A DNA stretch of 64,000 nucleotides from NCBI GenBank assembly GCA_003963115.1, contig RXJQ01000009.1, positions 62,001-126,000 on the forward strand, given 5' to 3'. The first letter of the stretch is position 1. Every line of letters starts with the position of its first letter. The stretch comes from Burkholderiales bacterium. GTDB lineage: Bacteria; Pseudomonadota; Gammaproteobacteria; Burkholderiales; Burkholderiaceae_C. Made by a program: the position numbers and the translations under genes. A model generated the notes under the pieces. It was given only the letters and a program-made list of their open reading frames with translations. It had not been told where the DNA came from and searched no databases. Below, piece after piece: positions 9,808 to 19,522 of the stretch.

Positions 9808-10784
9808 GCGCCTTGAAAGTCGCGTTCGCCGGCACGCCTGAATTCGCCAGCGAGGCCCTGCGCGCCATCCTGGCCGCGGGCTTCGAGGTGCCCCTGGTGC
9901 TGACCCAGCCTGATCGTCCGGCCGGGCGCGGCATGAAGCTGCAAGCCTCGCCCGTCAAGCAAATGGCGCAGCAGCATGGCATCAAGGTGGCCCAGCCTCA
10001 CAGCCTCAAGCTGGATGGCAAGTACCCCAACGAGGCCTGCGCCGCGCGTGAAGCCCTGCTGGCCGCCGCGCCCGACGTGATGGTCGTGGCCGCCTATGGC
10101 CTGATCCTGCCGCAGTGGACGCTGGCTCTGCCCCGCCTGGGCTGCCTCAATATCCACGGCTCACTGCTGCCGCGCTGGCGAGGTGCTGCGCCCATCCACC
10201 GCGCCATCGAGGCGGGTGACGAAGCCACGGGCATCACCATCATGCAGATGGACGCGGGCCTGGACACGGGCGACATGCTGCTGATGGAGCGCGAGCCCAT
10301 CCGCCCCGAAGACACCACCGCCGCGCTGCACGACCGGCTCGCTCGTCTGGGCGGCAGGCTGATCGTCGAGGCGCTGGAGCTGGCCGCATGCGGCGGCCTG
10401 AAAGCCACCCCGCAGCCCCAAGAGGGCGTGAACTACGCGCACAAGATCGAGAAGGCCGAGGCCGCCATCGACTGGTCCCAGCCTGCGGGGCAGATCGCGC
10501 GCCGCGTTCGCGCCTTCGACCCTTTCCCTGGCACGACCTTCTTGTGGCCTGTAGACAAGGGCGAGGACGCCATCAAGGAAACCATCAAGCTTTGGGCCGC
10601 CACCGTCCTGCCCGATGCCAGCGGCAAGCCAGGCCAGATCCTGCAGGCGCAGGGCGACACCCTGGTGGTGGCTTGCGGCCAGCAGGCCCTGGCCTTGCAG
10701 ACGCTGCAAAAGCCTGGTGGCAAGCGCATTTCAGCCCGTGATTTTCTGCAAAACGCAAGGACCATACCCCCGTCCCTGGCTTGA
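9804..10784 (+). CDS. fmt: Methionyl-tRNA formyltransferase
   Basis: Formylates initiator Met-tRNA using 10-formyltetrahydrofolate, the reaction opposite to deformylase. The 326-residue protein starts [12 protein letters not shown], typical of the formyltransferase fold, and has the catalytic region [17 protein letters not shown] with the conserved Asn, His and later Asp (DAGLDTGDM). The C-terminal OB-like domain is present. The start overlaps def by 4 nt. Downstream lies a MITE-like insertion rather than the next gene. Confidence 0.96.
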   Translation: MSALKVAFAGTPEFASEALRAILAAGFEVPLVLTQPDRPAGRGMKLQASPVKQMAQQHGIKVAQPHSLKLDGKYPNEACAAREALLAAAPDVMVVAAYGLILPQWTLALPRLGCLNIHGSLLPRWRGAAPIHRAIEAGDEATGITIMQMDAGLDTGDMLLMEREPIRPEDTTAALHDRLARLGGRLIVEALELAACGGLKATPQPQEGVNYAHKIEKAEAAIDWSQPAGQIARRVRAFDPFPGTTFLWPVDKGEDAIKETIKLWAATVLPDASGKPGQILQAQGDTLVVACGQQALALQTLQKPGGKRISARDFLQNARTIPPSLA

Positions 10785-10809
10785 ACTTTCCAGCTGGGAG
10801 CTTATCTAA

Positions 10810-11075
10810 GAACCTGTTTACGATCTCCCCATGGTGCCCGTTGCCCCGCAAAGGTGGTGGCCGCAAGGCGCAAACCCGCAGCCGGGCTGGCGGCCCGGCG
10901 AGGATTTGCAACGTGGCGGACGCTGCCTTTGCGGGGCAACCCGTAGGGCAAGGCATCTCCAGGCCACCCTCCGCGTTGCCCACCTTGACCGGGCATCAGC
11001 CCGGCCGGCGGCGTGCGCCTTGATGGCGACCTGGGGATGTCTTGCGGGCACCATGGGGAGATCGTCAACAGGTTC
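10810..11075. mobile_element. MITE-like non-coding insertion with 31-bp terminal inverted repeats
   Basis: The ends 10810-10840 and 11045-11075 are inverted copies of 31 bp with one mismatch, beginning GAACCTGTT. Each end is flanked by the triplet TAA (10807-10809 and 11076-11078), fitting a 3-bp target duplication. The 266-bp interior carries no gene and is itself foldable: GTTGCCCCGCAAAGG near 10840-10854 has an inverted copy near 10928-10942, and there are smaller GC-rich hairpins. There is no transposase, so the element would have to be moved in trans. The end sequence and TNA-type duplication recall some IS5-family elements, but that is inference. It fills almost the whole 348-bp gap between fmt and htpX; the rest is the htpX leader. 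Confidence 0.75.
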
Positions 11076-11132
11076 TAAGGCTGCCACCATGAGGTGGTGT
11101 GCTCCTTTTTGCGGGTCAGGAGGCCCGAGCAG

Positions 11133-11975
11133 ATGTTCAACATGATGAAAACCGCCATCCTGATGGCGGCGATCACGGCCCTGTTCATGGCCATTGGCGG
11201 GATGATCGGCGGCCGCTCCGGGATGATGCTGGCGCTGGTCGTGGCGCTGGGCATGAACTTCTTCAGCTACTGGTTCTCGGACCAGATGGTGCTCAAGATG
11301 TACAACGCCCGCGAGGTGGACGAGACCTCCGCGCCGCGCTTTTACGCCATGGTCAAGGAACTGGCCCAGCGTGCCCAGTTGCCCATGCCCCGCGTCTACC
11401 TGATCGACGAGGCCGCGCCCAATGCCTTCGCCACGGGCCGCAACCCCGAGCACGCCGCCGTGGCCGCCACCACCGGCATCATCAACATCCTGACCGATCG
11501 CGAGTTGCGCGGTGTGATGGCGCACGAGCTGGCCCACGTCAAGCACCGCGACATCCTCATCAGCACCGTCAGCGCCACCATGGCCGGTGCCATCTCGATG
11601 CTGGCCAACTTCGCGGTGTTTTTCGGCGGCCGTGATTCCGAGGGCCGCCCGGCCAACCCGCTGGCCGGTATCGCCGTTGCCATCCTCGCACCGCTGGCTG
11701 CCAGCCTGATCCAGATGGCCATCAGCCGTGCACGCGAGTTCGAAGCAGACCGTGGCGGCGCCGAGATCAGTGGCGACCCGCAGGCCCTGGCCAATGCGCT
11801 CGAGAAAATCCACCGCTATGCGCAAGGCATCCCCCTGGAGACCGCCGAGGCCCACCCCGAAACGGCCCAGATGATGATCATGAACCCGCTGTCGGGCGAC
11901 GGGCTGCGCAGCCTGTTTGCCACGCACCCACCCACCGAGGAGCGGGTGGCCCGCCTGATGGCCATGGCCCGCTGA
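11133..11975 (+). CDS. htpX: Membrane zinc metalloprotease HtpX
   Basis: Degrades misfolded membrane proteins in the cytoplasmic membrane. The start ATG at 11133 is set by an AGGAGG at 11118-11123 and by the family's usual N-terminus ([13 protein letters not shown]); 280 residues. Two N-terminal membrane segments, the zinc motif [12 protein letters not shown] (HExxH) and two central membrane segments are followed by the third metal-ligand region around [16 protein letters not shown]-like element ends 57 bp upstream, so the promoter or read-through from fmt may be changed. Confidence 0.95.
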   Translation: MFNMMKTAILMAAITALFMAIGGMIGGRSGMMLALVVALGMNFFSYWFSDQMVLKMYNAREVDETSAPRFYAMVKELAQRAQLPMPRVYLIDEAAPNAFATGRNPEHAAVAATTGIINILTDRELRGVMAHELAHVKHRDILISTVSATMAGAISMLANFAVFFGGRDSEGRPANPLAGIAVAILAPLAASLIQMAISRAREFEADRGGAEISGDPQALANALEKIHRYAQGIPLETAEAHPETAQMMIMNPLSGDGLRSLFATHPPTEERVARLMAMAR

Positions 11976-12033
11976 ACGCCCGCCATTCACCCTTGTGCGC
12001 CAGGTTGTGACACCCGTCACGCTTTGCGCGTAT

Positions 12034-12054
12034 GGCGCCCAACTTCTGGGCGCC
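12034..12054 (+). terminator. Hairpin downstream of htpX
   Basis: GGCGCCCA and TGGGCGCC form a perfect 8-bp stem with a 5-nt loop, 59 bp after the htpX stop. There is no T tract behind it, so termination is plausible rather than certain. Confidence 0.4.
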
Positions 12055-12152
12055 ACCCCCTCATTTGAGGGTCAAGCCGCCCAGCCCCCGTCCGATACAC
12101 CGACAACGAGTCCCGCCCCCAGGGTAGGGCTACGGCATGTCAAGGACACTGG

Positions 12153-15100
12153 ATGCTGCTGGATATTCGAAAAACGGAAGAAGAATCGCACTGGTTGCAC
12201 CGCTGCGCCTGGGTCGTCCTGGTCGCCGGCCTGGTGCTCAGCGTGCTCGCCTGGTGGCGCACGAGTGAGCACCTGCAACGCAATGCCGATGCCGCTTTTG
12301 CCCAGCAGACCGCCGACGTCACCGAGCACCTGGACCAGATGCTCGACCACTACCTGGATGTGCTGCGCAGCTTCCAGGCCATGTACCTGGTCGACGACAA
12401 GGTCAGCCGCACCACCTTCCACCAGCACTTCCTGAATCTGGACATCTCGGCGCAATACCCCGCCTTCATGGCCATCCAGTACGCCAAGGCCGTCTCGCAG
12501 GCAGAGCGCAGCGCCTTCGAAGCCGCCGTGCAAGCCGACCGCAGCACGGATGCGCAGGGCTATCCGAGCTACCGCATCATCCCGCCCGGCGAGCGTGCCA
12601 ACTACATGCCCGTGGTCTACAACGAGCCCATGACGCCCAACCGTTCGGTGCTGGGCTACGACATGGCCTTCGAGCCCACCCGCCGCGACGTGCTGGAACG
12701 CGCCCGCGACTCGGGGCTGCCGCAGATGTCTGCGCCGCTGCACATGCTGCAGGAAAAGGGCGACAACCTGGGCGTGCTGGTGCGCCTGCCGATCTACAAG
12801 ACCGGCGCGCGCGCCAACGACCCGGACAGCCGCAGGGCCGCCTTCATGGGGCTGGTCAGTGGCGTCATCCGGGCCTCCAGCCTGATGAAGCAGGTGGCCA
12901 GCCGCAAGGACTGGCAGCACCTGCATTGGGTCGTCAGCGACGTCGGCGCCTCAGACCAGGATGCCAAGGCCGCCGAGGCCAAGCCTCTTTTCGACAGCGC
13001 CCAGCACATGGAGCGGGGTTACCGCAGCGAGTCCCATGTCAACGACGAGGACGTCCACCTCACGCAGATCAACATGGGCGGCCGCCGCTGGCAGTTGAGC
13101 TTCATGCGCGAACCGGTCCATGCCCGCACGCAGGCCTATCCACTGGCCCTCCTGCTGGGCGGCCTGTTCGCCTCGGTAGGCTTGTGGTGGGCCTTGCGCA
13201 GCGTGGCCAACCGCCAGGGCCTGGCCGCCGCGATGGCACTGGCGCTGAGCCACAAGGCCCGCGACAGCGAGCGCCGACTGCGCTCGGTGCTGGACAACAC
13301 CATCGATGGCATCCTCACCCTGAGCCCCGACGGCGCCATCCTCAGCGTCAACCATGCCGTGCGCCTGATGTTCGGGCACGCCGAGGGCGAGATGGTCGGC
13401 CTGCACGTGTCCAAGCTGTTGCCATCTGCTGCATCGTCATCGCGCGACCAGGGGCTGGATCATTTCCTGCAAGCCCAGCAAGTGGGTCTGGACGGCGTGG
13501 GCCGGCGCACGGAAGGCCGACGCGCCAATGGCGCCACCTTCCCGCTGGACATGGCCGTCAGCAGCATGGAACTCAATGGCCAGCCTCAGTACGTGGCCGT
13601 GCTGCGCGACCTGACCGCACAGGTCTCGGCCGAGCGCGCCATCCTGGAAGCACAGCGCCAGCTCATCGAGGTCGACGAAATGCGCCGCGTGATCGTGCAC
13701 AACGCGCCCTACGCGATCTTCGTGCTCAACTCGCAAGGCATCATCCAGACCGTGAACCCGGCTGGCGAGCGGCTGGTGGGCACCAAGGCTCAGGACCTGG
13801 TTGGCCGCAGCACCACCAAGCGCTTCTTCGATGCCGACCAGGTGGCCGAGCGCGCGCGCATGCTCTCCATGCGCCTGAACGTGCCGGTGCAGGATCTGGA
13901 TGTGCTCACCCACCTGGCCCAGGAATCGCCTGGCCTGCCCAGCGAGTGGACCATGCGCCGCGAAGACGGCAGCTTCCTGGTCGCCGAGATCACCGTGACC
14001 GAGCTGCGCAATGAATACGGCCAGCTCACCGGCTATCTGGCCATGGCTTATGACGTGACCTCGCGCCGCGATGCCGAGCACCAGTTGCAGCACATGGCCC
14101 AGCACGATGCGCTGACCGCCCTGCCCAACCGCAACATGCTGCAAGAGCAGCTCAAGACCTGCATGGGCCTGGCCGAGCGACATGGCCACCACATGGCCAT
14201 GATGTTCCTGGATGTGGACCGCTTCAAGAAGATCAACGATGGCCTGGGCCACCATGTGGGCGACAACGTGCTCATCGAGATCGCGCGCCGGCTGCGCTCG
14301 GGCATGCGCACCTCCGACATCGTGGCGCGCCTGGGCGGCGACGAGTTCGTGATCCTTCTGCCGCAGATCTCGGCGCCGGAAGATGGCGAACGCGTCGCCC
14401 AGAAGGTGCTGGACCTCTTCACCGATCCGCTGCGCATCGGCAGCCACGAGCTGCGTGTCACGCCCAGCATTGGCCTAGCGACGTACCCGCAGCACGGCAC
14501 CGACACGATCACGCTGATGCGCCATGCCGACCTGGCCATGTACCAGGCCAAGAGCAATGGCCGCAACCGCATCCAGGTCTACAGCGACAAGATGCAGAGC
14601 CCGTCCGTCGAGACCCTGGTGCTCGAGAACGACCTGTACAAGGCCCTGGCACGCCAGGAGCTGCGCCTGCACTTCCAGCCGCAGTTCGACTGCGCGACCG
14701 GCCGCATCAGCGGCGCCGAAGCCCTGCTGCGCTGGGAGCACAACGGCAAGCTGGTGCCGCCTTCCGACTTCATCCCGCTGGCCGAAGAAACCGGCCTCAT
14801 CGTCGCGATGGGCGAATGGGTGCTGCGCCGTTCCTGCACCATGGCCCAGCAATGGCGTGAACGCAGTGGCTGGCCGCTGCGCGTGGCCGTGAACCTCTCG
14901 GCCGTGCAACTGGATCAGGCCGATGTGCCCAATGTGGTGGCCCGCGTGCTCAGAGAGACTGGCTTGCCGCCCACGGCGCTGGAGCTGGAGATCACCGAAA
15001 GCGTGGTGGTGCGCGAGTCGCTGCGCGCGGCCGATGTGCTCAGGCAATTGCGTGCAGTAGGCGTGAGCGTGGCCATCGACGACTTCGGCGTGGGCTATTC

Positions 15101-15485
15101 GAGCTTCGCCTACCTGCGCGAGTTGCCGGTGGACCGCCTCAAGCTGGACCGCAGCTTCCTGTCGTCCGTGCCCGAGTCGCCTGGCGACAGCCGCCTGGTG
15201 GCCGCCCTGATCGCGATGGGCCACCGGCTGGAAGTGGGCATCGTGGCCGAAGGCGTGGAGACAAGCGAACAGGCCGCCTTCCTGGTGGCGCATGGCTGCG
15301 ACGAAGCCCAAGGCTACTACCTGGGTCGTCCCATGAACGAGGACGCCTTCGAAGCCCTGCTGATGACACACAGCCGTGAGCAGGCGGAGTGCTCGGCCCC
15401 GCTGGCGGCAGGCCTGCCGCAGCGCTTGCCTGCAGCCCAGTCAGGCAGTGCGCCCGGCGTCAAAGACCCCACGTTGATTCTCTGA
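12153..15485 (+). CDS. Membrane CHASE-PAS-PAS-GGDEF-EAL cyclic-di-GMP signalling protein
   Basis: This 1110-residue protein has a membrane segment at about 20-36, a periplasmic CHASE-type sensor domain to about 320, and a second membrane segment at about 328-351. Two PAS domains follow (from about 370 and 500). The GGDEF domain has an intact GGDEF at 728-732 and, five residues earlier, the inhibitory I-site RTSD (719-722). The EAL domain has its EAL signature at 856-858 inside AEALLRWEH, plus DDFGVGYSS. Both catalytic domains look intact, so it could make and break cyclic-di-GMP under an extracellular signal. It is probably monocistronic after htpX. A link to the cyclic-di-GMP-responsive MshE in this window is possible but inferred. 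Confidence 0.92.
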   Translation: MLLDIRKTEEESHWLHRCAWVVLVAGLVLSVLAWWRTSEHLQRNADAAFAQQTADVTEHLDQMLDHYLDVLRSFQAMYLVDDKVSRTTFHQHFLNLDISAQYPAFMAIQYAKAVSQAERSAFEAAVQADRSTDAQGYPSYRIIPPGERANYMPVVYNEPMTPNRSVLGYDMAFEPTRRDVLERARDSGLPQMSAPLHMLQEKGDNLGVLVRLPIYKTGARANDPDSRRAAFMGLVSGVIRASSLMKQVASRKDWQHLHWVVSDVGASDQDAKAAEAKPLFDSAQHMERGYRSESHVNDEDVHLTQINMGGRRWQLSFMREPVHARTQAYPLALLLGGLFASVGLWWALRSVANRQGLAAAMALALSHKARDSERRLRSVLDNTIDGILTLSPDGAILSVNHAVRLMFGHAEGEMVGLHVSKLLPSAASSSRDQGLDHFLQAQQVGLDGVGRRTEGRRANGATFPLDMAVSSMELNGQPQYVAVLRDLTAQVSAERAILEAQRQLIEVDEMRRVIVHNAPYAIFVLNSQGIIQTVNPAGERLVGTKAQDLVGRSTTKRFFDADQVAERARMLSMRLNVPVQDLDVLTHLAQESPGLPSEWTMRREDGSFLVAEITVTELRNEYGQLTGYLAMAYDVTSRRDAEHQLQHMAQHDALTALPNRNMLQEQLKTCMGLAERHGHHMAMMFLDVDRFKKINDGLGHHVGDNVLIEIARRLRSGMRTSDIVARLGGDEFVILLPQISAPEDGERVAQKVLDLFTDPLRIGSHELRVTPSIGLATYPQHGTDTITLMRHADLAMYQAKSNGRNRIQVYSDKMQSPSVETLVLENDLYKALARQELRLHFQPQFDCATGRISGAEALLRWEHNGKLVPPSDFIPLAEETGLIVAMGEWVLRRSCTMAQQWRERSGWPLRVAVNLSAVQLDQADVPNVVARVLRETGLPPTALELEITESVVVRESLRAADVLRQLRAVGVSVAIDDFGVGYSSFAYLRELPVDRLKLDRSFLSSVPESPGDSRLVAALIAMGHRLEVGIVAEGVETSEQAAFLVAHGCDEAQGYYLGRPMNEDAFEALLMTHSREQAECSAPLAAGLPQRLPAAQSGSAPGVKDPTLIL

Positions 15486-15551
15486 GCTTCCCTACAATGC
15501 CGGACCGTGCCCGCGTGACAGCCCGTCACGCCCTTTGTCTGCATTGTTGTG

Positions 15552-17111
15552 ATGAGCTCCGTTCACGCCCACGCTTCTTTCGATTCGCCCGCCGTCCCGG
15601 CTTCAGGCCTGGATGACCGCCATCTGGCCTGGGCCGTGCTGCTGGCGCATCTCGTGCTGTGGACGCTCGTGCCCTGGCTCGTGTCACGCAACCTGCCGCT
15701 GGACGTGGTCGAGGCCCTGGCCTGGGGGCGCGAATGGCAATGGGGCTACTACAAGCACCCACCGCTGTCGGGCTGGGTGGCGGAGCTGGCCCGCTTCGGC
15801 CCGACGAACCTGAGTCTCTTTGCACTGTCCCAGCTCATGGTCACGCTGGGCCTGCTGGCCACCTGGCTGCTGGGGCGCGACCTGCTGGGCACACGCCTGG
15901 CCACGCTGGCTTTGATGGCCACGGAAGGCATCCACTACTTCAACCTGTCGAGCACCGAGTTCAATGCCAATGTGGTGATGTTCCCCTTCTGGGCCTGGGC
16001 CACGCTGTGTGCCTGGCGCGCCATCCGCACGGGGCATGTGGCCTGGTGGATCGGGCTGGGGCTGTGCAGCGGCCTGGGAACCTTGGGCAAGTATGTGTTC
16101 CTGCTGCTGCCGGGCAGCGTCTTCCTCTACACGCTCCTCAACCTGCAAGCCAGGCAGGCATGGCGCAGCGCAGGCCCATGGGCAGCCGTGCTGGTCTTCG
16201 CACTGATCGTCGCGCCACATGTGCAATGGGCGCTACAGCACGACTGGGCCACCTTGCAATACGCCATAGGGCGTGGCCACAGCGACGAACTCGCGCAGCA
16301 AGGCAGCTGGGGACTGGAGTTCATGAACTTCGTGCTGGCCCAGACCCTGACCTTGTTGCCCGCCTGGGGCTTGTTGCGCACGCTGGGCCCTGCACAAACC
16401 GTGGCACGCCCCGCCCATGAGCGCTGGCTGCTGGCCGCCATGGGCCTGGGCCCGCTGCTGCTCATCATGCTGGCGGCCTCGCTGGCACAAGCCAAGATGC
16501 TGCACATGTGGGCATCGCCCTTCTTCATCTGCGCCGCGCCCTTGTACCTGGCCTGGCGCCGGCCCGATGCCTCACGCTTGCATGTGCGCCGCTTCACATG
16601 GGCCTGGGTGCTGTGGACGCTGTTGCCACTGTCGCTCTTCGTGAGCATGGCCTTGCTCGGCCCGCAGAAAAAGCACAGGCTCGACCGCACCAGCTACCCG
16701 GGAGTCGAGATCGCACAGGCGCTGACCCGGCAATGGCATGCACAGACCGGGCAGACACTGGCCATCGTGGCCGGTGAAGAGTTCGTGGCCGGCACCGTGG
16801 CGCACTACAGCGCCGACCGGCCTTCGGTCTTCTACGATGCAGACTTCCGCGAATCACTCTGGCTGACACCCAGGCGGGTCGAACAAAAAGGCGCGCTGTT
16901 CGTGTGGCCCATCGGGCGAGGCGATGTGGCACCCGCTGATCTGCCGCTGGACAGCCAGGCCCAGGTGGCGCCCCTGCTGGCGCGCTATCCGCAGCTGCAG
17001 GTCAAACCCACCTTGCTGGTGCAGACCACCTGGATGGGCAAGCCTTACACGGTCGCGGTGGCGTGGGCGGTGTTGCCGCCTTCACCGACAGGCCATGCGC
17101 TCGTGCATTGA
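15552..17111 (+). CDS. GT39 family membrane glycosyltransferase
   Basis: A 519-residue integral membrane protein with about ten or more hydrophobic segments. The first extracytoplasmic loop carries LDVVEALAWGREWQWGYYKHPPL, the region of GT39 (ArnT and PMT-like) transferases that holds the catalytic Asp/Glu and the conserved KHPPL. These enzymes move a sugar from a polyprenyl phosphate donor to a lipid or protein in the periplasm. The substrate here is unknown. The ATG at 15552 is preferred over the adjacent GTG. It converges on the mshP end of the pilus locus with 21 bp between stops. Confidence 0.85.
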   Translation: MSSVHAHASFDSPAVPASGLDDRHLAWAVLLAHLVLWTLVPWLVSRNLPLDVVEALAWGREWQWGYYKHPPLSGWVAELARFGPTNLSLFALSQLMVTLGLLATWLLGRDLLGTRLATLALMATEGIHYFNLSSTEFNANVVMFPFWAWATLCAWRAIRTGHVAWWIGLGLCSGLGTLGKYVFLLLPGSVFLYTLLNLQARQAWRSAGPWAAVLVFALIVAPHVQWALQHDWATLQYAIGRGHSDELAQQGSWGLEFMNFVLAQTLTLLPAWGLLRTLGPAQTVARPAHERWLLAAMGLGPLLLIMLAASLAQAKMLHMWASPFFICAAPLYLAWRRPDASRLHVRRFTWAWVLWTLLPLSLFVSMALLGPQKKHRLDRTSYPGVEIAQALTRQWHAQTGQTLAIVAGEEFVAGTVAHYSADRPSVFYDADFRESLWLTPRRVEQKGALFVWPIGRGDVAPADLPLDSQAQVAPLLARYPQLQVKPTLLVQTTWMGKPYTVAVAWAVLPPSPTGHALVH

Positions 17112-17132
17112 GACAGCACGCCATCACACTGG

Positions 17133-17675
17133 TCAATGCGCCGCCGTGCAGTTCGGCGTGTTCCCATTGTTGTCATCTGAACGGCAAGAAACAACACCAT
17201 GGCGCTTGCGCTCCACGTAGTTCATGCCGCCAGACGAGGCGTTGTCCGGACAAGAGGCCGCTGAGCCATTGCAGGCCACGGCGTCGATCATGTAGAGGTA
17301 GAGCGTCAAGTCCGTACCGTTGGTGTCTTGCCCCTCCTTGAAGGCCGTGCTCTGACTGGTGCAGGTCACTGTGACCTTGAAGCCCATCGTGCTCGTGAGG
17401 TCGATCGTCTGGCTGCTGCCATTACACCCGCCTTGAATCCAGCTCCCACGAAGCGCCTGGTACATGCCCCACTCGACACCGGCATTGGCCGCCTGAAAGG
17501 CCCGCGCGCCAGCGATGTCCTGAGCCGAGCTGACCTGCTGCGTCCAGCTCAGGCGCGTCACGGCTGCGGCCAGCGAGGCCAGCAACACCAACACAACGAT
17601 GGCCGCCACCATGCCGATGCCACGTTGTGCACTTGGGTTGATCTTGTAGAGGCACTTCATGTGAGTGAGCTTCAT
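17133..17675 (-). CDS. mshP: MSHA pilus biogenesis protein MshP
   Basis: A 180-residue minor pilin-like protein. After a short basic leader, GIGMVAAIVVLVLLASLAAAV forms the N-terminal hydrophobic helix, and the following residues (FQAANAGVEWGMYQ) resemble PilX and MshP proteins. The C-terminal part has several Cys, probably disulfide-bonded. It lacks the strict GFxxxE cleavage motif, which is usual for this subfamily. The start overlaps the mshO stop in an ATGA. It is the last gene of the MSHA operon. Confidence 0.85.
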   Translation of the reverse strand: MKLTHMKCLYKINPSAQRGIGMVAAIVVLVLLASLAAAVTRLSWTQQVSSAQDIAGARAFQAANAGVEWGMYQALRGSWIQGGCNGSSQTIDLTSTMGFKVTVTCTSQSTAFKEGQDTNGTDLTLYLYMIDAVACNGSAASCPDNASSGGMNYVERKRHGVVSCRSDDNNGNTPNCTAAH

Positions 17676-18574
17676 GGCACGTTCATCACATGGGCACCGA
17701 CGGCCATGTGCGCGGTTTCACTGTTGCGGGCGATCTCCAGATCCATCCAGAGAAAGCCGCTTTGCTGCGTGGCACCTTGATTGGGGTCGTAGATGAAGGA
17801 GCAGGACTTCACCTTGGTCGCCAAGGCCGTGGCCCCTGTCGTGGAGGGGCAGGACGTCGGGTAAGCCGCGTTGAAGGTACGCACCAGGCGGTACAAGGTA
17901 CCCTTGCCGTCGCCATTGCTGTTGAGCGTGCCGTCCGCACCCGAGCAGATGTAGAACACGGACTGCTCGCTGTTGGACACGGTCTGGAAGCGCCCGAAGC
18001 TGTAGCCAGGCGAGACCTGCAAGGACGAGATCGTCAGGCGCTGATAGCCTTGTGTCGACAAGGGCGAGGTCGACACCGCTGAGATGGCCGCGCGGTTGTT
18101 GCCCGCATACACATCGTTGCCATTCTGGTTGTTGATCACCACCCAGTCACCCACGGAAGGCGTGGTCGACATGATGGACAAGACATCAAACACGGTGGTG
18201 GCCTGAGAAGGGTCCACCCAGGCCGAGCAGGTACCGCCCCCAGATTGAGCCGTGCACCCGCCACTGTCGTTCGCGGCATCTGGGCCCATGCGGTAGCGCC
18301 CACCGGACACCACGGGCACCAGCTCGAAGCACTGATTGGACGGCACACGCAGCGAGTTGGGCACGGCCCGGCGCACATCGCGCAGCATGCGGCGCAAAGA
18401 CGTGTCAGCCTGATCCGACATGTTGGCCCGCAGACTGGTATTGGTGTAGGCATCGATGGTCGGCTTGATGAAAGCCGATACCGTGGCTGCCACGATGGCC
18501 CCCACCACGATGACCGTGATCAGTTCGACGAGCGAGAAGCCCCGTTGGGATGGATTGCGAGCCGTCTTCATCAT
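17672..18574 (-). CDS. mshO: MSHA biogenesis minor pilin MshO
   Basis: A 300-residue prepilin-like protein starting [18 protein letters not shown], with the GF|SLVE processing site followed by a hydrophobic helix. The region [17 protein letters not shown] is typical of MshO and PilW-like minor pilins. It is read from ATG at 18574, overlapping the mshD stop, and its own stop overlaps mshP, so the three genes are translationally coupled. Role: pilus initiation or tip complex of the MSHA fibre. Confidence 0.88.
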   Translation of the reverse strand: MMKTARNPSQRGFSLVELITVIVVGAIVAATVSAFIKPTIDAYTNTSLRANMSDQADTSLRRMLRDVRRAVPNSLRVPSNQCFELVPVVSGGRYRMGPDAANDSGGCTAQSGGGTCSAWVDPSQATTVFDVLSIMSTTPSVGDWVVINNQNGNDVYAGNNRAAISAVSTSPLSTQGYQRLTISSLQVSPGYSFGRFQTVSNSEQSVFYICSGADGTLNSNGDGKGTLYRLVRTFNAAYPTSCPSTTGATALATKVKSCSFIYDPNQGATQQSGFLWMDLEIARNSETAHMAVGAHVMNVP

Positions 18575-19032
18575 GATGCGTAGTTCGTCCGCCACCCCTT
18601 GAGCACCACGCTATCGCTGCCACGGGTGACCGTCACGGTGATCAACGCCGCTGCGGTGATGCCGCTCAACGTCGATGTCGCAACGGTCACACTCAAGGAG
18701 TACCCATTCAGTGCAGAAATCGTCGTGCCATCGATATTGCAGATTTGATTGCTGACGCTGTAGCCGTTGTAGTCCCAGATGTCGTTGAAAGTGTTGCGTG
18801 CGCAGCTGTTGTTCGGAGCGGAATTGGCTGCGACCGTGTAGGGCTTGAGCTGGATCTCCTCCATGAACTCTTCGGCCAGCACCAGCATCTGCTTGCGTGC
18901 AACCGGGTCGGCACTCTTGCCCACACTGCGGTTGAAGGCCGACATCACCCCGGTCAGGCCCACGCCGATGATCACGATGGCCACCACCGTTTCGACCAGG
19001 GTGAAGCCGCGCTGAGCGCGTTTACTCAACAT
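18571..19032 (-). CDS. mshD: MSHA biogenesis minor pilin MshD
   Basis: A PilV-like minor pilin of 153 residues with the prepilin motif [13 protein letters not shown] and the later [16 protein letters not shown] that is characteristic of MshD. The ATG at 19032 is chosen over one 15 nt upstream because a G-rich GGGGACACGGG precedes it. It overlaps the mshC end by 11 nt and the mshO start by 4 nt. Confidence 0.87.
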   Translation of the reverse strand: MLSKRAQRGFTLVETVVAIVIIGVGLTGVMSAFNRSVGKSADPVARKQMLVLAEEFMEEIQLKPYTVAANSAPNNSCARNTFNDIWDYNGYSVSNQICNIDGTTISALNGYSLSVTVATSTLSGITAAALITVTVTRGSDSVVLKGWRTNYAS

Positions 19033-19522
19033 AGCCCGTGTCCCCATAGACGGTGATGTTGCTGGCCCCGCTCATCGAGATCGTGCGGGTGGTGGTGGTG
19101 GTGCCCGCGCCATCGGAGGTCACGCGGCCATCGGGCTGAAAATAGATGGTGCCGGCCGGAGATACCGTCGTACCGGCGCTGCTGTTGTTGGCCGTGGCGA
19201 AAATGCTGTTGCCCGTTGGGCCGTTGATCGTGGCGGTGCAGGTGCTGGCTGGGTTGACGGCAGCAGACGTGATCGACACCGTGGTGGCCGTGACGGTCAC
19301 GCAGGTCAGGCGCCGCCGAGCCACGGCGCCCTTCTGGGCAAAACGCAGTGCCCCTTGCAACTCGTCGTGCCAGGCGTCATCCCGCCCGCCCAGTGCCGCC
19401 ATGAGGTTGGGCAAGGCATAGGCTGCCAGGATTCCGCCGATGATCATCACGATGATGAGTTCGACCATGGTGAAGCCGGCTTGTCCATGCCGCTTCGAGG
19501 ATGAGCGATCAGTAGATATCAC
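19022..19522 (-). CDS. mshC: MSHA biogenesis minor pilin MshC (GspH/FimT-like)
   Basis: A prepilin-like protein of about 166 residues with the leader [20 protein letters not shown] and the segment [20 protein letters not shown] followed by [11 protein letters not shown], the GspH/FimT pattern. The start is uncertain: a GTG at 19522 places it just inside the end of the upstream mshQ gene (14-nt overlap) and gives a leader of usual length. Longer starts would add sequence overlapping mshQ. It is followed directly by mshD. Confidence 0.83.
   Translation of the reverse strand: MISTDRSSSKRHGQAGFTMVELIIVMIIGGILAAYALPNLMAALGGRDDAWHDELQGALRFAQKGAVARRRLTCVTVTATTVSITSAAVNPASTCTATINGPTGNSIFATANNSSAGTTVSPAGTIYFQPDGRVTSDGAGTTTTTRTISMSGASNITVYGDTGYVE

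Noticed and set aside
10831-11023. Short open frames within the MITE-like element
   Set aside because: They run through inverted repeats on both strands and lack ribosome-binding sites and any protein-like composition.
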